Shown: positions 1 to 9,009, numbered from the stretch's first letter. The stretch: 64,000 bases of DNA from Actinomycetes bacterium (GCA_025363815.1 JANYLB010000054.1:62001-126000), one strand, 5' to 3'. The notes: generated by a model not told the origin, from the letters alone. Program-made: numbers and translations.

Positions 1-388
1 GGCGGAGGCTGCCCCGTTGCGGGTCGACGTACACCCGGATCGTTCGTCGACCTGATCCCGTAGGCATCGAGACCCGATCGCTCGCGCCCCACTTCAACGA
101 CGTCGCCGGCAGGGTGATCGATTGGTATTCGCCGAACTTCTGTCGGCGTCCCGGCGGGCCCGTGAGTGACTCCTGGACCCTATGGGCGGTCGGCGTGAGC
201 AGGCCGGCCGGCACTTTGAACCGCTCGGCCTCGCTCTTCACGATCGCCTTCAGATCAGCTCCCCGGTCGACCCGCTGCTCGAGCGCGGCCGTGCGCGCCG
301 CGTTGGACGCGAGGTTCACCCGTTGGAGGGTCGACCGCAGCAGGTCGTGCTGATCGGCATCGGGAAGGAGGCGGATGATGTCGGACAC
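1..388 (-). CDS. TnpB-like (IS200/IS605 OrfB) protein, N-terminal part
   Basis: The reverse strand is open from a GTG at 388 through the left window edge, giving about 129 residues. The product opens with an I-R-L-L-P-x-x-x-Q segment, then a helical stretch RVNLASNAARTAALEQR, then a region with KFGEYQSITLP and SDRVSMPTG. This order matches the N-terminal wedge/REC part of TnpB, the RNA-guided nuclease of IS200/IS605-type elements. The RuvC catalytic part would lie beyond the window, so activity cannot be judged. No clear ribosome-binding site precedes the GTG and no TnpA gene is visible on the right. The family call is by pattern recognition only. Confidence 0.5.
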   Translation of the reverse strand, partial: MSDIIRLLPDADQHDLLRSTLQRVNLASNAARTAALEQRVDRGADLKAIVKSEAERFKVPAGLLTPTAHRVQESLTGPPGRRQKFGEYQSITLPATSLKWGASDRVSMPTGSGRRTIRVYVDPQRGSLR

Positions 389-489
389 ACCCCCGATCGT
401 TGCCGATCGCGCACCCTCCGGGCCAACGCGTTGCGAAATCCCGTTGGATTCACGCCGTCTCAACGATCTGGTCGTCCGGATACCCGCCG

Positions 490-1479
490 TCAGGTGTGAG
501 GTTCGGCCACGAGCTTGCCCCAGGTCCCCCGACTCGCGAGGCGGGCCAGCGCAGCGGGAATCTCCGCCATCGTCACTACGCCTGACACCAACGGATCGAT
601 CAGGCCTTCGGCATGGAGCCCGACCAGCGCCGCGTGGGTCTCACGGATGCGCTCGGGTTGGTGGACGTTGTAGAGACCCCAGTGCACTCCGACAATCGAA
701 TAGTTCTTTATCAGCGCGTGGTTCGTCGGCGCGTCGGCGATGCGGCCGCCGGCAAAGCCGATCACAAGAACGCGACCCTCGAACGCAATGCACTTGCGGG
801 AGCGATCGAAGGTGTCTCCACCGACGGAGTCGTAGATCACGTCGGCGCCGCGGCCGTCGGTAGCGTCCTTCACCGCGTCGACGAAGTCACCGGCGCGGTA
901 GTCGATCACCAGTTCGGCGCCGAGATCGCGGCAGACCTGCACCTTCTCGGCCCCGCCCGCGGTCGCGATGACGCGCGCACCGGCGGCCAGCCCGAGCTGG
1001 ATCGCGGCCGAGCCCACACCGCCCGCGCCCGCGTGGACGAGCAACGTCTCGCCGGCGCGCAGCTCGGCGCGGCGGTGCAACGCGAGGTACCCGGTCTGAT
1101 AGGTCACATGTAGCGCCGCCGCCGCGTTCCAACCCAGCGAGTCGGGGATCGGGAACACACCGCCGACCGGGGCCAGTGTGTGTTCGGTGAACCCTCCATG
1201 ACCGAACCTCGGAATCGCGAGAACCCGCTGGCCGACCAGATCGGGATCGACTCCGTCTCCGACGGTGGTGACCCGCCCGGCCACCTCCGCCCCCGGAGTG
1301 AACGGCAGCGACGGCTTCACCTGGTACTCACCGCGGCACATCAACACGTCGGGGAAGTTCAAGGATGCGCCGACCACGTCGATCGTGACCTCACCGGGGC
1401 CGGCGACCGGAACGGCGACGTCGTCGAGCCTCAGCACCGCCTCCGGCTCTCCGAGCTCGTGCACCCGCCAGGCCCTCAT
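490..1479 (-). CDS. NADPH:quinone oxidoreductase, MDR family
   Basis: This 329-residue protein belongs to the medium-chain dehydrogenase/reductase superfamily, quinone oxidoreductase branch, and probably reduces quinones or enones with NADPH in the cytoplasm. It has a GroES-like N-terminal domain (GAEVAGRVTTVGDGV) and a Rossmann domain with the glycine-rich motif GAGGVGSAAIQLG near residue 150. The cysteine/histidine zinc ligands of alcohol dehydrogenases are not evident, which fits the zinc-free branch. The length is normal. The gene stands alone and diverges from the NTF2-like gene at 1560. The substrate is unknown. Confidence 0.85.
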   Translation of the reverse strand: MRAWRVHELGEPEAVLRLDDVAVPVAGPGEVTIDVVGASLNFPDVLMCRGEYQVKPSLPFTPGAEVAGRVTTVGDGVDPDLVGQRVLAIPRFGHGGFTEHTLAPVGGVFPIPDSLGWNAAAALHVTYQTGYLALHRRAELRAGETLLVHAGAGGVGSAAIQLGLAAGARVIATAGGAEKVQVCRDLGAELVIDYRAGDFVDAVKDATDGRGADVIYDSVGGDTFDRSRKCIAFEGRVLVIGFAGGRIADAPTNHALIKNYSIVGVHWGLYNVHQPERIRETHAALVGLHAEGLIDPLVSGVVTMAEIPAALARLASRGTWGKLVAEPHT

Positions 1480-1559
1480 CGCGCCAGCCTACGGCCGTAC
1501 CGACTGCCCGGCATCAGGTCTCCTAGGGTGTTCGCTCGAACACGACGAGAGGGAGCCTG

Positions 1560-2012
1560 ATGGGCGAGTTCAGCCGCGACGAGATCGAACGCGAGTACGC
1601 CAACTACCGCGCCGTGGCGGCCCGGGCCGGCGCGTCGGGCGATTGGAGCCAGTGGGCCGATCTCTTCACCGAAGACGCGGTCTACGTAGAGCATCTCTAC
1701 GGCCGCTTCGAGGGCCGAGAGGCGATCCGGGCCTGGATCATCTCGACGATGGCCGAGTTCCCCAACAACGAGATGACCGAGTTTCCCGCCGACTGGTGGG
1801 TCATCGACGAGGAGCGCGGCTGGGTCGTCTGTGCGGTGTGGAACCGCATGAAGGACCTCGGCAACGGCACCGTCTACCAGGCGATCAACTGGTCCCAGCT
1901 CACTTACGCAGGCGACGGCAGGTGGTCCTACGAGGAAGACATCTACAACGTCACCGAGTTCGCCGACGCCGTCGGCGCCTACCTCGCGGCGCGAAACGCA
2001 TCCAAGCCCTGA
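1560..2012 (+). CDS. NTF2/SnoaL-like protein
   Basis: The 150-residue product has the pattern of a SnoaL-like, NTF2-fold protein: an N-terminal helix, then WSQWADLFTEDAVYVEHLYG, a segment typical of this fold, then alternating strands with many tryptophans. Members form cone-shaped barrels that act as small hydrolases, isomerases or ligand binders, so a reaction cannot be assigned. The ATG at 1560 is preceded by a GAGGGAG ribosome-binding site, which supports this start. The protein is cytoplasmic, with no signal peptide. It converges with the amidase gene, leaving only 18 bases between stops. Confidence 0.8.
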   Translation: MGEFSRDEIEREYANYRAVAARAGASGDWSQWADLFTEDAVYVEHLYGRFEGREAIRAWIISTMAEFPNNEMTEFPADWWVIDEERGWVVCAVWNRMKDLGNGTVYQAINWSQLTYAGDGRWSYEEDIYNVTEFADAVGAYLAARNASKP

Positions 2013-2030
2013 CCGCGAGCTCCCGCGCGC

Positions 2031-3467
2031 TCAGGCGTGCACGGGCGGACGGCGATCTGCCCACGGCGCGGCCTGCTCGATCTGTGAGGCGACCCGAATG
2101 AGCAGATCCTCGCGACCGGTCGCGGCAACGAGCTGAACGCCGATCGGCAGGCCCGACGCGCTCATGGCCAGTGGAAGCGAGATCGCGGGCTGACCGGTGA
2201 TGTTCCAGGGCATCAGGAACTGCGTGATCTGAGCCATCACCGGCAGCGACTGCTCCAGCGCTACGTCGGGTGCCATCACCCCGAGCGGGGGCGGCAGGAC
2301 TCCGATCGTCGGTGTGACGAGCAGATCGTGGTACTTCCACCAGACCGCGAGCCGGCGGCTGTCGGCCTGGAGCTGCTCGACCGCGGCCAGGTACGCGGGT
2401 CCGTTGACGGCGCGGCCGAACTCTGCAGTGCTCCAGTTCAGCGGCTCGACATCGGTGGGGCCGATGAGATCGCCCGTCCGCTCGCTCCACCGATCGAGAT
2501 CGCGAGCTACTGCCGTGGCGAACACAGGGAAGAAACCGCGATTGATGTTGTCGTCGAGGGCGGTGGGCCCGCCGCCCTCGACGCGGTGGCCGAGCTCCTC
2601 GAGCAGTGAGCCGACCGAGTCGACCGCGGCGACGATCTCGGGGTCGACCGCGTCCATCCCCTCGATCGCGCCGGTGCGAATCGCGATCGACAGCGACCCG
2701 GGATCGGCTCCGAGCTCCGAAGCGAAGGGTCGCGCGGGCGCCGGCGCGGTATAAGGGTCACCGGGCATCGACCCGGAAATCGCGTCGAGCACCGCGGCGG
2801 TGTCGCGCACGGATCGAGTCAGAACCCCTTCGTGGGTCAGCGGCCCCCAGAACTCTCCGAACCCCGGCCCGAGTGACGTCCTGGCACGCGTCGGTTTCAG
2901 CCCGACGAGGCCGCATTCGCTCGCAGGTGCGCGTATCGAACCGCCCATGTCGTTGGCGTGGGCGACCGGAACGAGACCGGCAGCGACCGCGGCCGCCGAA
3001 CCACCGCTCGAGCCACCGGTCGAGTGCGCGACGTTCCACGGGTTCCGCGTCGCTCCGTAGGCGAGCGGCTCGGTGGTGACCGACGTGGCCAGCTCGGGGG
3101 TGTTGGTCTTGCCCACGAAGATGAACCCGGCTCTACGGAACTTCTGCGCGAGATAGGTATCGGTCTCTGCGGTCCAGTTTCGATCCTTCAGGAACTGCAT
3201 GCCGCAGTGGTACGGGTCGCCGGCGGTGTGACACACCGCGTCCTTGACGAGGAACGGCACACCCCGAAACGGGCCATCGGCCAGGTCGGGCGCACCCGCT
3301 TGCGCGCCTGCCTTCTCGTCGAGACGGTGGATCACCGCATTGATCTCCGAGTTCACCGCCTCGATCCGGGCCCGGGCTGCTTCGACCAGCTCCGCCGGCG
3401 TGACCTCACCCCGGCGCACGAGATCGGCTTGGGCGGTCGCGTCGAGAACGGCGAATTCGTCGGCCAT
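2031..3467 (-). CDS. Amidase, amidase-signature family
   Basis: This 478-residue enzyme hydrolyses an amide bond; the substrate is unknown. The amidase-signature triad is visible: Lys75 in FLVKDAV, Ser153 in GGSSGGS and Ser177 in GGSIR. The 24-residue spacing between the two serines is typical of the family. The frame stays open upstream to 3716, but the start [13 protein letters not shown] fits the usual amidase N-terminus and the upstream 83 codons look non-coding. It has no signal peptide and does not resemble GatA in context, since no gatB or gatC is nearby. It is probably monocistronic. Confidence 0.88.
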   Translation of the reverse strand: MADEFAVLDATAQADLVRRGEVTPAELVEAARARIEAVNSEINAVIHRLDEKAGAQAGAPDLADGPFRGVPFLVKDAVCHTAGDPYHCGMQFLKDRNWTAETDTYLAQKFRRAGFIFVGKTNTPELATSVTTEPLAYGATRNPWNVAHSTGGSSGGSAAAVAAGLVPVAHANDMGGSIRAPASECGLVGLKPTRARTSLGPGFGEFWGPLTHEGVLTRSVRDTAAVLDAISGSMPGDPYTAPAPARPFASELGADPGSLSIAIRTGAIEGMDAVDPEIVAAVDSVGSLLEELGHRVEGGGPTALDDNINRGFFPVFATAVARDLDRWSERTGDLIGPTDVEPLNWSTAEFGRAVNGPAYLAAVEQLQADSRRLAVWWKYHDLLVTPTIGVLPPPLGVMAPDVALEQSLPVMAQITQFLMPWNITGQPAISLPLAMSASGLPIGVQLVAATGREDLLIRVASQIEQAAPWADRRPPVHA

Positions 3468-3573
3468 GCCCTCAACGCTACCGATTGCACCCGCGGAGCC
3501 GGGCACACCGCCGCGGCGGGGGAGGCGGGGGAACTGCCGGGGGCGACTTGCCTGGGTCCCCCGAGGTGCGAGA

Positions 3574-4863
3574 ATGGAGAGCTTGTCCACTCTGGAGACC
3601 TCCCCCACCTCCCCCACCTCGCCCCCGGCGATTCCGTCTTCCCCCGCTCGAGAACGGCGGGGCCTCCGCCGCGGCGCGGTGACGGCCGTCGGGATCGTGG
3701 CTGCGACGGCGATCATCGCCGCGGGCTGGTTCTACGCCACCACCCAGGTCGACGAGGCCGGCGCGTCGGGAACCTTCCTCAGCGCGGTGCCCAAGGTGAC
3801 TGTCACTGCCAACCCGGCCGATGGCGCGATCGACGTGCGGCCCGACGCCACCGTGAGCATCACCGCGAAGTTCGGGCGGATCATCTCCGCCCAGCTCCTC
3901 GACGACGCCGACCAGTCATCGGCGGGCGTACTGGCTCCCGATGGCAGCGCCTGGTCGTCGGCCGGTAGTGCCCTCGCCTCCGCGTCGCACTACCGCGTGA
4001 ACGTGAAGCTCGACACGCCTCGCGGCATGAAGACCCGCGTCTCATCGTTCACGACGCTCACGCCCACCGCGACCGTTTCGGCCAGGGTCTCACCCGGCGA
4101 CAACGCAACGGTAGGCGTCGGCCAACCGATCATCATGAAGTTCTCGGATCGAGTCACCAACAAAGCCGCGGTCGAAAAGCACGTCATAGTCACGCCCTCG
4201 ACGCCGGTAATCGGTTCGTGGCACTGGTTCAGCGACACCGAGGCCCACTACCGCCCCCAGCAGTACTGGCCAGCCAACATCACGGTCAACGTCGCTGCCA
4301 ACCTCGCCGGCGTCGACTTCGGCAGCGGCGTCTGGGGCGACCGCAATATCACGACCCATTACGCAATCGGCGACGCGCATGTGACCACAGTCGACGCCGC
4401 CAGCCACGAGATGACCGTGACCGTCAACGGCGCCGTCGCCCGTGTGATCCCCGCCAGCACAGGGCGAAATGATCTCCCCACTATGGGCGGCACACTGATC
4501 ACGCTCGACAAGGCGGCATCGGTGATCATGGACTCGTCCACGAACGGCGTCCCGGTCGACTCGCCCGACGGATATCGAGAGACGGTCCTCTGGAACGTCC
4601 GGATCACGAACAGCGGCATCTTTGTACACGCCGCGCCGTGGTCGGTCAGCGACCAGGGTCGGACAAATGTGTCGCACGGGTGTGTGAACGTTTCCGAAGA
4701 GGCAGCCCAGTGGTTCTACAACTTCAGCCAGCTGGGTGACATCGTCACCGTCGTCAACACGCCGCGTCCGCCGTCGCCATCCGACGCCGGCTCACGCGAC
4801 TGGAACATGACCTGGGCCGAGTGGGTCGGCGGTAGTGCGACCCCCGCACTCCCCGCCAGCTGA
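3574..4863 (+). CDS. L,D-transpeptidase with Ig-like domains, membrane anchored
   Basis: This 429-residue cell-wall enzyme makes 3-3 cross-links in peptidoglycan or attaches proteins to it. An N-terminal cytoplasmic tail is followed by one hydrophobic anchor at about residues 35-55. Two Ig-like segments come next (VTANPADGAIDVRPDATVSI and a later copy), then a YkuD catalytic domain. The YkuD motif is present, with His352 in FVHAAPW and SHGCVN giving the nucleophile Cys370. Size and layout match mycobacterial Ldt enzymes, which use an acyl-enzyme at this cysteine and bind carbapenems. The ATG at 3574 is the first sensible start; the longer open frame is antisense to the amidase. Confidence 0.88.
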   Translation: MESLSTLETSPTSPTSPPAIPSSPARERRGLRRGAVTAVGIVAATAIIAAGWFYATTQVDEAGASGTFLSAVPKVTVTANPADGAIDVRPDATVSITAKFGRIISAQLLDDADQSSAGVLAPDGSAWSSAGSALASASHYRVNVKLDTPRGMKTRVSSFTTLTPTATVSARVSPGDNATVGVGQPIIMKFSDRVTNKAAVEKHVIVTPSTPVIGSWHWFSDTEAHYRPQQYWPANITVNVAANLAGVDFGSGVWGDRNITTHYAIGDAHVTTVDAASHEMTVTVNGAVARVIPASTGRNDLPTMGGTLITLDKAASVIMDSSTNGVPVDSPDGYRETVLWNVRITNSGIFVHAAPWSVSDQGRTNVSHGCVNVSEEAAQWFYNFSQLGDIVTVVNTPRPPSPSDAGSRDWNMTWAEWVGGSATPALPAS

Positions 4864-4893
4864 CGCTCGACGGCCCGGCCGCGCCGCACGCGA

Positions 4894-4929
4894 TTCGGCC
4901 GGCGGCACGCAGGCGCACCACCGGCCGAA
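4894..4929. terminator. Inverted repeat between convergent genes
   Basis: Perfect 9-base arms TTCGGCCGG and CCGGCCGAA flank an 18-base loop. They lie between the stop of the L,D-transpeptidase (+) and the stop of the HU gene (-). There is no T-run, which is common for GC-rich actinobacterial hairpins, so use as a bidirectional terminator is inferred from position. Confidence 0.45.
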
Positions 4930-4956
4930 CTGTGCGTGCTGGAGACGAGCGCTGAG

Positions 4957-5466
4957 CTAGCGCCGCCTCGTGGTCTTCTTTGCCGCCGGCTTGCGTGCCG
5001 CCGTCTTCTTGGCCGAGGCCCGCTTGACCGGCTTGCGTGCCGCCGTCTTCTTGGCCGGAGCCCGCTTGACCGTCTTGCGTGCCGCCGTCTTGCGTGCCGC
5101 CGGCTTGCGTGCCGCAGTCTTCTTCGCCGGAGCCCGCTTGGCCGTCTTCTTGGCCGGAGCCTTCTTGGCCGGAGCCTTCTTGGCCACCTTGCCCGTGAGC
5201 GCCGCTTCCTTGAAGTCCTTCAACGGCGTGATGCGAGCAACGCGCTTCGCCTTGATGCGGATCGTCTCCCCGGTCGCCGGGTTGCGACCCATCCGCGCGG
5301 CGCGGTCGATGCGCGCGAACTTGGCGAATCCGGTGATGCGCACCGGATCACCCTTGGCGACAGCCTCGGTGACCGTGTCGATGAACGCTTGCAGCGCGGC
5401 ATCGGCAGTCCTGCGGTCTGTTTCGGTGCGCTCGGCAAGTGCGAGCACGAGTTCTCGGCGGTTCAA
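4957..5466 (-). CDS. hup: HU-family DNA-binding protein with Lys/Ala-rich tail
   Basis: This 169-residue nucleoid protein has two parts. Residues 1-90 are a full HU fold including the DNA-clamping arm RNPATGETIRIKAKR. From about residue 93 the rest is a basic tail built from KKTAARKPA-, KKAPA- and KRAPAKK-type units. Tails like this occur in mycobacterial HupB/HLP and bind DNA non-specifically. The start is a TTG at 5466, chosen because a strong GAGGAGG site lies 7 bases upstream and because the HU fold begins there. The tail is encoded by near-repeated DNA at about 4975-5180, which is prone to length change between strains. Confidence 0.92.
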   Translation of the reverse strand: MNRRELVLALAERTETDRRTADAALQAFIDTVTEAVAKGDPVRITGFAKFARIDRAARMGRNPATGETIRIKAKRVARITPLKDFKEAALTGKVAKKAPAKKAPAKKTAKRAPAKKTAARKPAARKTAARKTVKRAPAKKTAARKPVKRASAKKTAARKPAAKKTTRRR

Positions 5467-5584
5467 ACGAAGCCTCCTCGGAGATGAACAGAAGCGCCAA
5501 TATTGCACCCGAAAGCCGCTCAGACGCGGACTTCGCCCGGTTTTTATTGGGTTTTTTACTTGGCGGGACTCCAAGGAGCCCAGA

Positions 5585-5605
5585 AACGCCCGGAAACCGG
5601 GCGTT
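5585..5605. terminator. Stem-loop between HU and MBL genes
   Basis: The perfect 9-base arms AACGCCCGG and CCGGGCGTT are separated by AAA. The element lies in the 248-base gap between the divergent HU and MBL genes, so it cannot end either of them. It could be part of the leader of one transcript or a protein-binding site. An AT-rich stretch beside it (about 5540-5562) is a candidate promoter region for HU. Confidence 0.35.
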
Positions 5606-5714
5606 CCGGACTCGATCGGCGAGACGATCTGGCTCGCACCGGGAGGCGTCGTTGACGAGATCGGCGCCGCGAGGCACGCTCTCCTCTCGCAGATCAACAA
5701 GTTGGAGGTCGACC

Positions 5715-6536
5715 GTGGACGTCGTGCTGTTGGGAACGGGCAACCCGTTGCCCGATCCGGATCGAGCAGGTCCGGCAACACTCGTACGAGCGGGCGGGCA
5801 ACAGTTTCTCGTCGACTGCGGTCGCGGCGCGCTCATGCGTCTCGCAGCCGCCGGCGCGTTCCCGGGGATGCTCACCTCGGTGCTCCTCACCCATCTCCAT
5901 TCAGACCACGTCACCGACTTCAACGACGTGGTCACGACCCGATGGGTGATGTCACCTGTCGAATCGCCGCTCGACGTCATCGGCCCGGTGGGAACCGAGG
6001 CGTTCGTCAACCGCACCCTCGCGATGCTCGACGACGACATCGGCTACCGGATCGCCCATCACCCCGACCTGAGCTGGCGCCCGGGCACAACCGTCACCGA
6101 GACACACGACAGCATCGTTTTCGATCGCGACGGAGTTCGGGTCACTGCTGCGCCCACCGATCACCGTCCCGTCCACCCAACGGTGGGTTATCGATTCGGC
6201 CACGACGGCACCGCCGTCGTAGTGGCCGGTGACACGGTGCCCTGCGAAGGCCTCGACCGGCTGTGCGCCGGGGCCGATGTATACGTGCAGACGGTCGTCC
6301 GCCGTTCGCTTGTGGAAGCAGTGCCGATGGCCCGGTTCCAGGACATCCTTGACTACCACTCTTCGGTCGAGGACGCCGCCCGAACCGCGGCTCGGGCCGG
6401 GGTGAAGACGCTCGTTCTCACCCATTGCGTGCCCCCACCCGCGCCGGGGACGGAGGGCGAGTGGATCGCCGAAGCCGCCGCGCACTTCGACGGCGAGATC
6501 ATCCTCGGCCCCGACCTCACCACCGTCTCGACCTGA
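5715..6536 (+). CDS. Metallo-beta-lactamase-fold hydrolase, RNase Z-like
   Basis: The 273-residue protein has the zinc-binding motif HLHSDH at residues 60-65, an early LLGTGNP strand and a late histidine in LVLTHCVPP. The N-terminal pattern resembles RNase Z and related phosphodiesterases. It lacks a clear RNase Z exosite arm, so a cyclic-phosphodiesterase or arylsulfatase-like role is as likely as tRNA processing. The start is GTG at 5715, with GGAGG 8 bases upstream. The longer open frame upstream overlaps the HU promoter region and is unlikely to be coding. Cytoplasmic. Confidence 0.82.
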   Translation: MDVVLLGTGNPLPDPDRAGPATLVRAGGQQFLVDCGRGALMRLAAAGAFPGMLTSVLLTHLHSDHVTDFNDVVTTRWVMSPVESPLDVIGPVGTEAFVNRTLAMLDDDIGYRIAHHPDLSWRPGTTVTETHDSIVFDRDGVRVTAAPTDHRPVHPTVGYRFGHDGTAVVVAGDTVPCEGLDRLCAGADVYVQTVVRRSLVEAVPMARFQDILDYHSSVEDAARTAARAGVKTLVLTHCVPPPAPGTEGEWIAEAAAHFDGEIILGPDLTTVST

Positions 6537-6576
6537 GGCGGCATCCAACAAATCGACGGGCTGCAGGGGCTCCGGA

Positions 6577-7119
6577 TCAGATCGAGCTGAGCAGCTTGCG
6601 GGCGAGCTTTTCGACCTGCGCGCTGGGAACCGGCGCCTGGATCGAGATCTCGATCGTCCTCTGGAGCACGGAGAGCTCGGTCACCGTGTTGCCCGGCTCT
6701 TGCCTCTGCATCGTGAAAGCCGCGTCGCCGAGGCCGGCGACGGCAGTAGAGGTCTCGCCCGACGGACCGGGCGACTGCGCGGCCACATCGAAAGCGGCAG
6801 TGTCAACGCCGGCCTGGAACCGGATCACGACATCATCGCCGCCGGCGGTCACGTTATAGGTGCACGTACGGATCGAACCGTTGAGTTGATCAGTGGGCTT
6901 GTCGAGGCCCGCCTTGAGTGAGGCGTCTACCTCGGAGGCCGACGGACACGACGGCGGGGTCGACGGGTTGGCCTTGGCGCTCGCGGTCGTCGAGGCCGAG
7001 CCGCTCGACGACTTCGAGCCGCTCGACGAGCTCGAGCACCCGACGGCGACGAGTGCGAGCAGTGTGACCGACGCGAGCACGGCAAACGCGTGGCGGCGAT
7101 GGGCAGCAGCGGTATTCAC
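6577..7119 (-). CDS. Secreted lipoprotein, DUF3558-like
   Basis: This 180-residue protein has a lipoprotein signal: a charged N-terminus, a hydrophobic stretch and a lipobox LVAVGC with Cys28. A serine-rich linker follows, then a small domain with two cysteines (PPSCPSASEV and IRTCTYNV). That two-cysteine layout resembles the DUF3558-type lipoproteins of actinobacteria, whose function is unknown. It is expected to sit on the outer face of the membrane. It converges with the MBL gene and is followed upstream by another secreted protein, but the 100-base gap makes an operon uncertain. Confidence 0.75.
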   Translation of the reverse strand: MNTAAAHRRHAFAVLASVTLLALVAVGCSSSSSGSKSSSGSASTTASAKANPSTPPSCPSASEVDASLKAGLDKPTDQLNGSIRTCTYNVTAGGDDVVIRFQAGVDTAAFDVAAQSPGPSGETSTAVAGLGDAAFTMQRQEPGNTVTELSVLQRTIEISIQAPVPSAQVEKLARKLLSSI

Positions 7120-7219
7120 AGGTGACCCCTATCGGCAGCCCAAGAGCACGACCAAAGGCCGAACCGTACTCAGGTCGGCGCGGGACGCGGCGGATTTAGA
7201 TCGCGCGTCGAGCCGGCCG

Positions 7220-7726
7220 CTAACCGCCCGAACCCGAGCTCCCACCCGAGTCGACACTGCCAGAGCCGGCCCCGTCGGCACCATGTCCCGCACCCGAGTG
7301 ATCACCGTGAGACACGTCAACATGATCAACGGTCTGACCGGGGTCGGTGCCGGCATCGCCGGGCTCGATTTCATCCTTGCCGACGTCATCGCCGACTTCG
7401 TTACCGTCGACGCCGTGATCGTCGCCCGGCTCGGTGTCGGGAGGCGTCGTCGTCGTGGCGCTGGAGTCGTCGGCCGTGGTGGCCGGAGGTGGGTTCACCA
7501 CGGGCGCCGTGGGTGCCGCCGGCGAAGATGCCGTCGGGGTGATCGTGCTCGGCGAAGACGTCGACGAGACGTCGGCGCCGCGACCGTGGCGCACGTCATG
7601 CGCCTTGACGGGGTGGTCATGGCGAGATGACGCGAGCGCGACACCTCCGCCAACAAGGCTGGCGGTCAGGCCGGCAGCGGCGAGCGCGGCCAAGACACGG
7701 GTGCGACGGGACGTGATACGGACCAT
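7220..7726 (-). CDS. Secreted low-complexity acidic protein
   Basis: The 168-residue product has an Arg-rich start and a hydrophobic segment ending in GGVALASS, consistent with a signal peptide. The mature part is low-complexity, rich in Thr, Ser, Pro, Asp and Gly, and resembles a cell-wall-spanning or intrinsically disordered chain. No catalytic motif is visible. The ATG at 7726 has a strong GAGGAGG site 6-7 bases upstream, so it was chosen over the longer open frame. It lies downstream of the sigma factor and its membrane partner on the same strand and may belong to that unit. Confidence 0.7.
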   Translation of the reverse strand: MVRITSRRTRVLAALAAAGLTASLVGGGVALASSRHDHPVKAHDVRHGRGADVSSTSSPSTITPTASSPAAPTAPVVNPPPATTADDSSATTTTPPDTEPGDDHGVDGNEVGDDVGKDEIEPGDAGTDPGQTVDHVDVSHGDHSGAGHGADGAGSGSVDSGGSSGSGG

Positions 7727-7799
7727 TGGGGGACCTCCTCGGGTCAAAGGAGACACGCCGCGGGTGAGCACAAGGTTTGGCGCAGCGGCGATCCGTCGC

Positions 7800-8489
7800 C
7801 TATTCGATCTCCGGGCTTACAGTTCCGCCTTCGATTCGTACCCTGATACGCGATTCCGGACCTGATGTGGGATGGAAACGGACCTCGATCTCGTCGGCCG
7901 CCACGTTCTGGACCTCGGCGGCGTAACCGGGGTTCGCGCTGGAGTCGAGAAGCGTCAGCGCGCCACCGGAGAAGCGCACCGTCACCCGCCCACCGGGCGC
8001 GGTGTAGGTGAGCGTCTCGTCGGGTGCCACCGTGGTCGCGGTGGTCTCGCCTTCACCGGGCACAGAGATCGCACCGGGCGCGCCCCCAACGGTTCCGCCG
8101 CCGGGAAGGGTCGACTTGTCGCGGCGCGTCGGGATTGTAGGGATAGTGGGGATAGTGGAGTCGCCGGGTTCCACGGAGGTGCTCTTGGCCGTATCGGGCC
8201 CCCCCGTGGTCGTGGTCGCCTCGCCCGGCCCGCTGGCCGGGACGATCACCGGGTTCCGCTGACCCATCGGATCGGTCGCGAGCGCGGCGGCGGAGACGCC
8301 GCCGAGAACGAGAAGCGACGCGCCGACAATGCCGGCGCGGTAGCGGCGGCGGGCATGGCGCAAACGGGGCGTCAGCTGCTCCCACGCTTCCGCGGTCGGA
8401 TCCATCGAACCGGGGGCCCGGCCGAGGGTCCGGCGCAGCGAGGCATCGAGATCATCGTCGCCGAGGTCGCCCTTCAATTCGTCATCCAT
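7800..8489 (-). CDS. Membrane anti-sigma-like protein coupled to ECF sigma
   Basis: The 229-residue protein has an acidic N-terminal cytoplasmic part, one membrane span at about residues 51-72, and an extracytoplasmic part. That part has a Thr/Pro linker containing TIPTIPTIP and a C-terminal beta-rich domain. The start ATG at 8489 overlaps the sigma-factor stop by 8 bases, so translation is coupled. Position and topology fit an anti-sigma factor, but no ZAS zinc motif is present. The linker repeat comes from a GGGATAGTG-type DNA repeat near 8135-8160. The role is inferred from context. Confidence 0.7.
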   Translation of the reverse strand: MDDELKGDLGDDDLDASLRRTLGRAPGSMDPTAEAWEQLTPRLRHARRRYRAGIVGASLLVLGGVSAAALATDPMGQRNPVIVPASGPGEATTTTGGPDTAKSTSVEPGDSTIPTIPTIPTRRDKSTLPGGGTVGGAPGAISVPGEGETTATTVAPDETLTYTAPGGRVTVRFSGGALTLLDSSANPGYAAEVQNVAADEIEVRFHPTSGPESRIRVRIEGGTVSPEIE

Positions 8490-9009
8490 CAGCTCTCGCC
8501 TCCACAGCTCGGCGAAGCGCGCGACGAGCCGCATGCAGGTGGTACTTCACCGCGCCCTCCGACAACCCCATCGACTTCGCGACCTCCCGAACCGGGAGTT
8601 GCTCCATGTAGAACAGCGCGGCGGCGATTCGCTGCTGCTGCGGAAGGCGGGCGAGCAGCTCCCTCACGGGCACCTCCCGATCGTCCGGAGCATCCACCAC
8701 CGGTCTCGGCTCAGCGGCAAGGCGATCAACGGCCCGTGATCCGCGCTCGGCCTTTCGGAAATGGTCGCGAATCCGATTGAGCGCGACTCTCCGGATCCAT
8801 GCCACCGGGTCGTCGTAGCGCGCGATGCGGCGCCACCGCACATAGGCGCGAACAAATGCGTCCTGGACGCAATCCGCGGCTACCTCCCGATCGCCGCACG
8901 CGAATGCCAGCGAACGGACCATTGCCTCGTAATGCTCCTGGAACACATCTTCGAACGCCTCGGAGGCCGGTTGCATCCGGCCCGATTGATCTTCTTCCAC
9001 CTCACTCAT
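8482..9009 (-). CDS. ECF-family RNA polymerase sigma factor
   Basis: This 175-residue sigma-70-family factor directs RNA polymerase to a small regulon. Region 2 is visible in AFEDVFQEHYEAMVRSLAF followed by DCVQDAFVRAYVRW. Region 4 ends with a helix-turn-helix PVREVAKSMGLSEGAVKYHL. The ATG at 9009 starts just before region 2; an alternative ATG at 9084 would add 25 residues of no clear fold. The next gene, overlapping by 8 bases, is its probable membrane regulator. The signal is unknown. Confidence 0.88.
   Translation of the reverse strand: MSEVEEDQSGRMQPASEAFEDVFQEHYEAMVRSLAFACGDREVAADCVQDAFVRAYVRWRRIARYDDPVAWIRRVALNRIRDHFRKAERGSRAVDRLAAEPRPVVDAPDDREVPVRELLARLPQQQRIAAALFYMEQLPVREVAKSMGLSEGAVKYHLHAARRALRRAVEARADG

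Noticed and set aside
4970-5190. Possible CRISPR-like array
   Set aside because: The repeats are in frame and encode the Lys/Ala tail of HU; units vary in length and there are no spacers.
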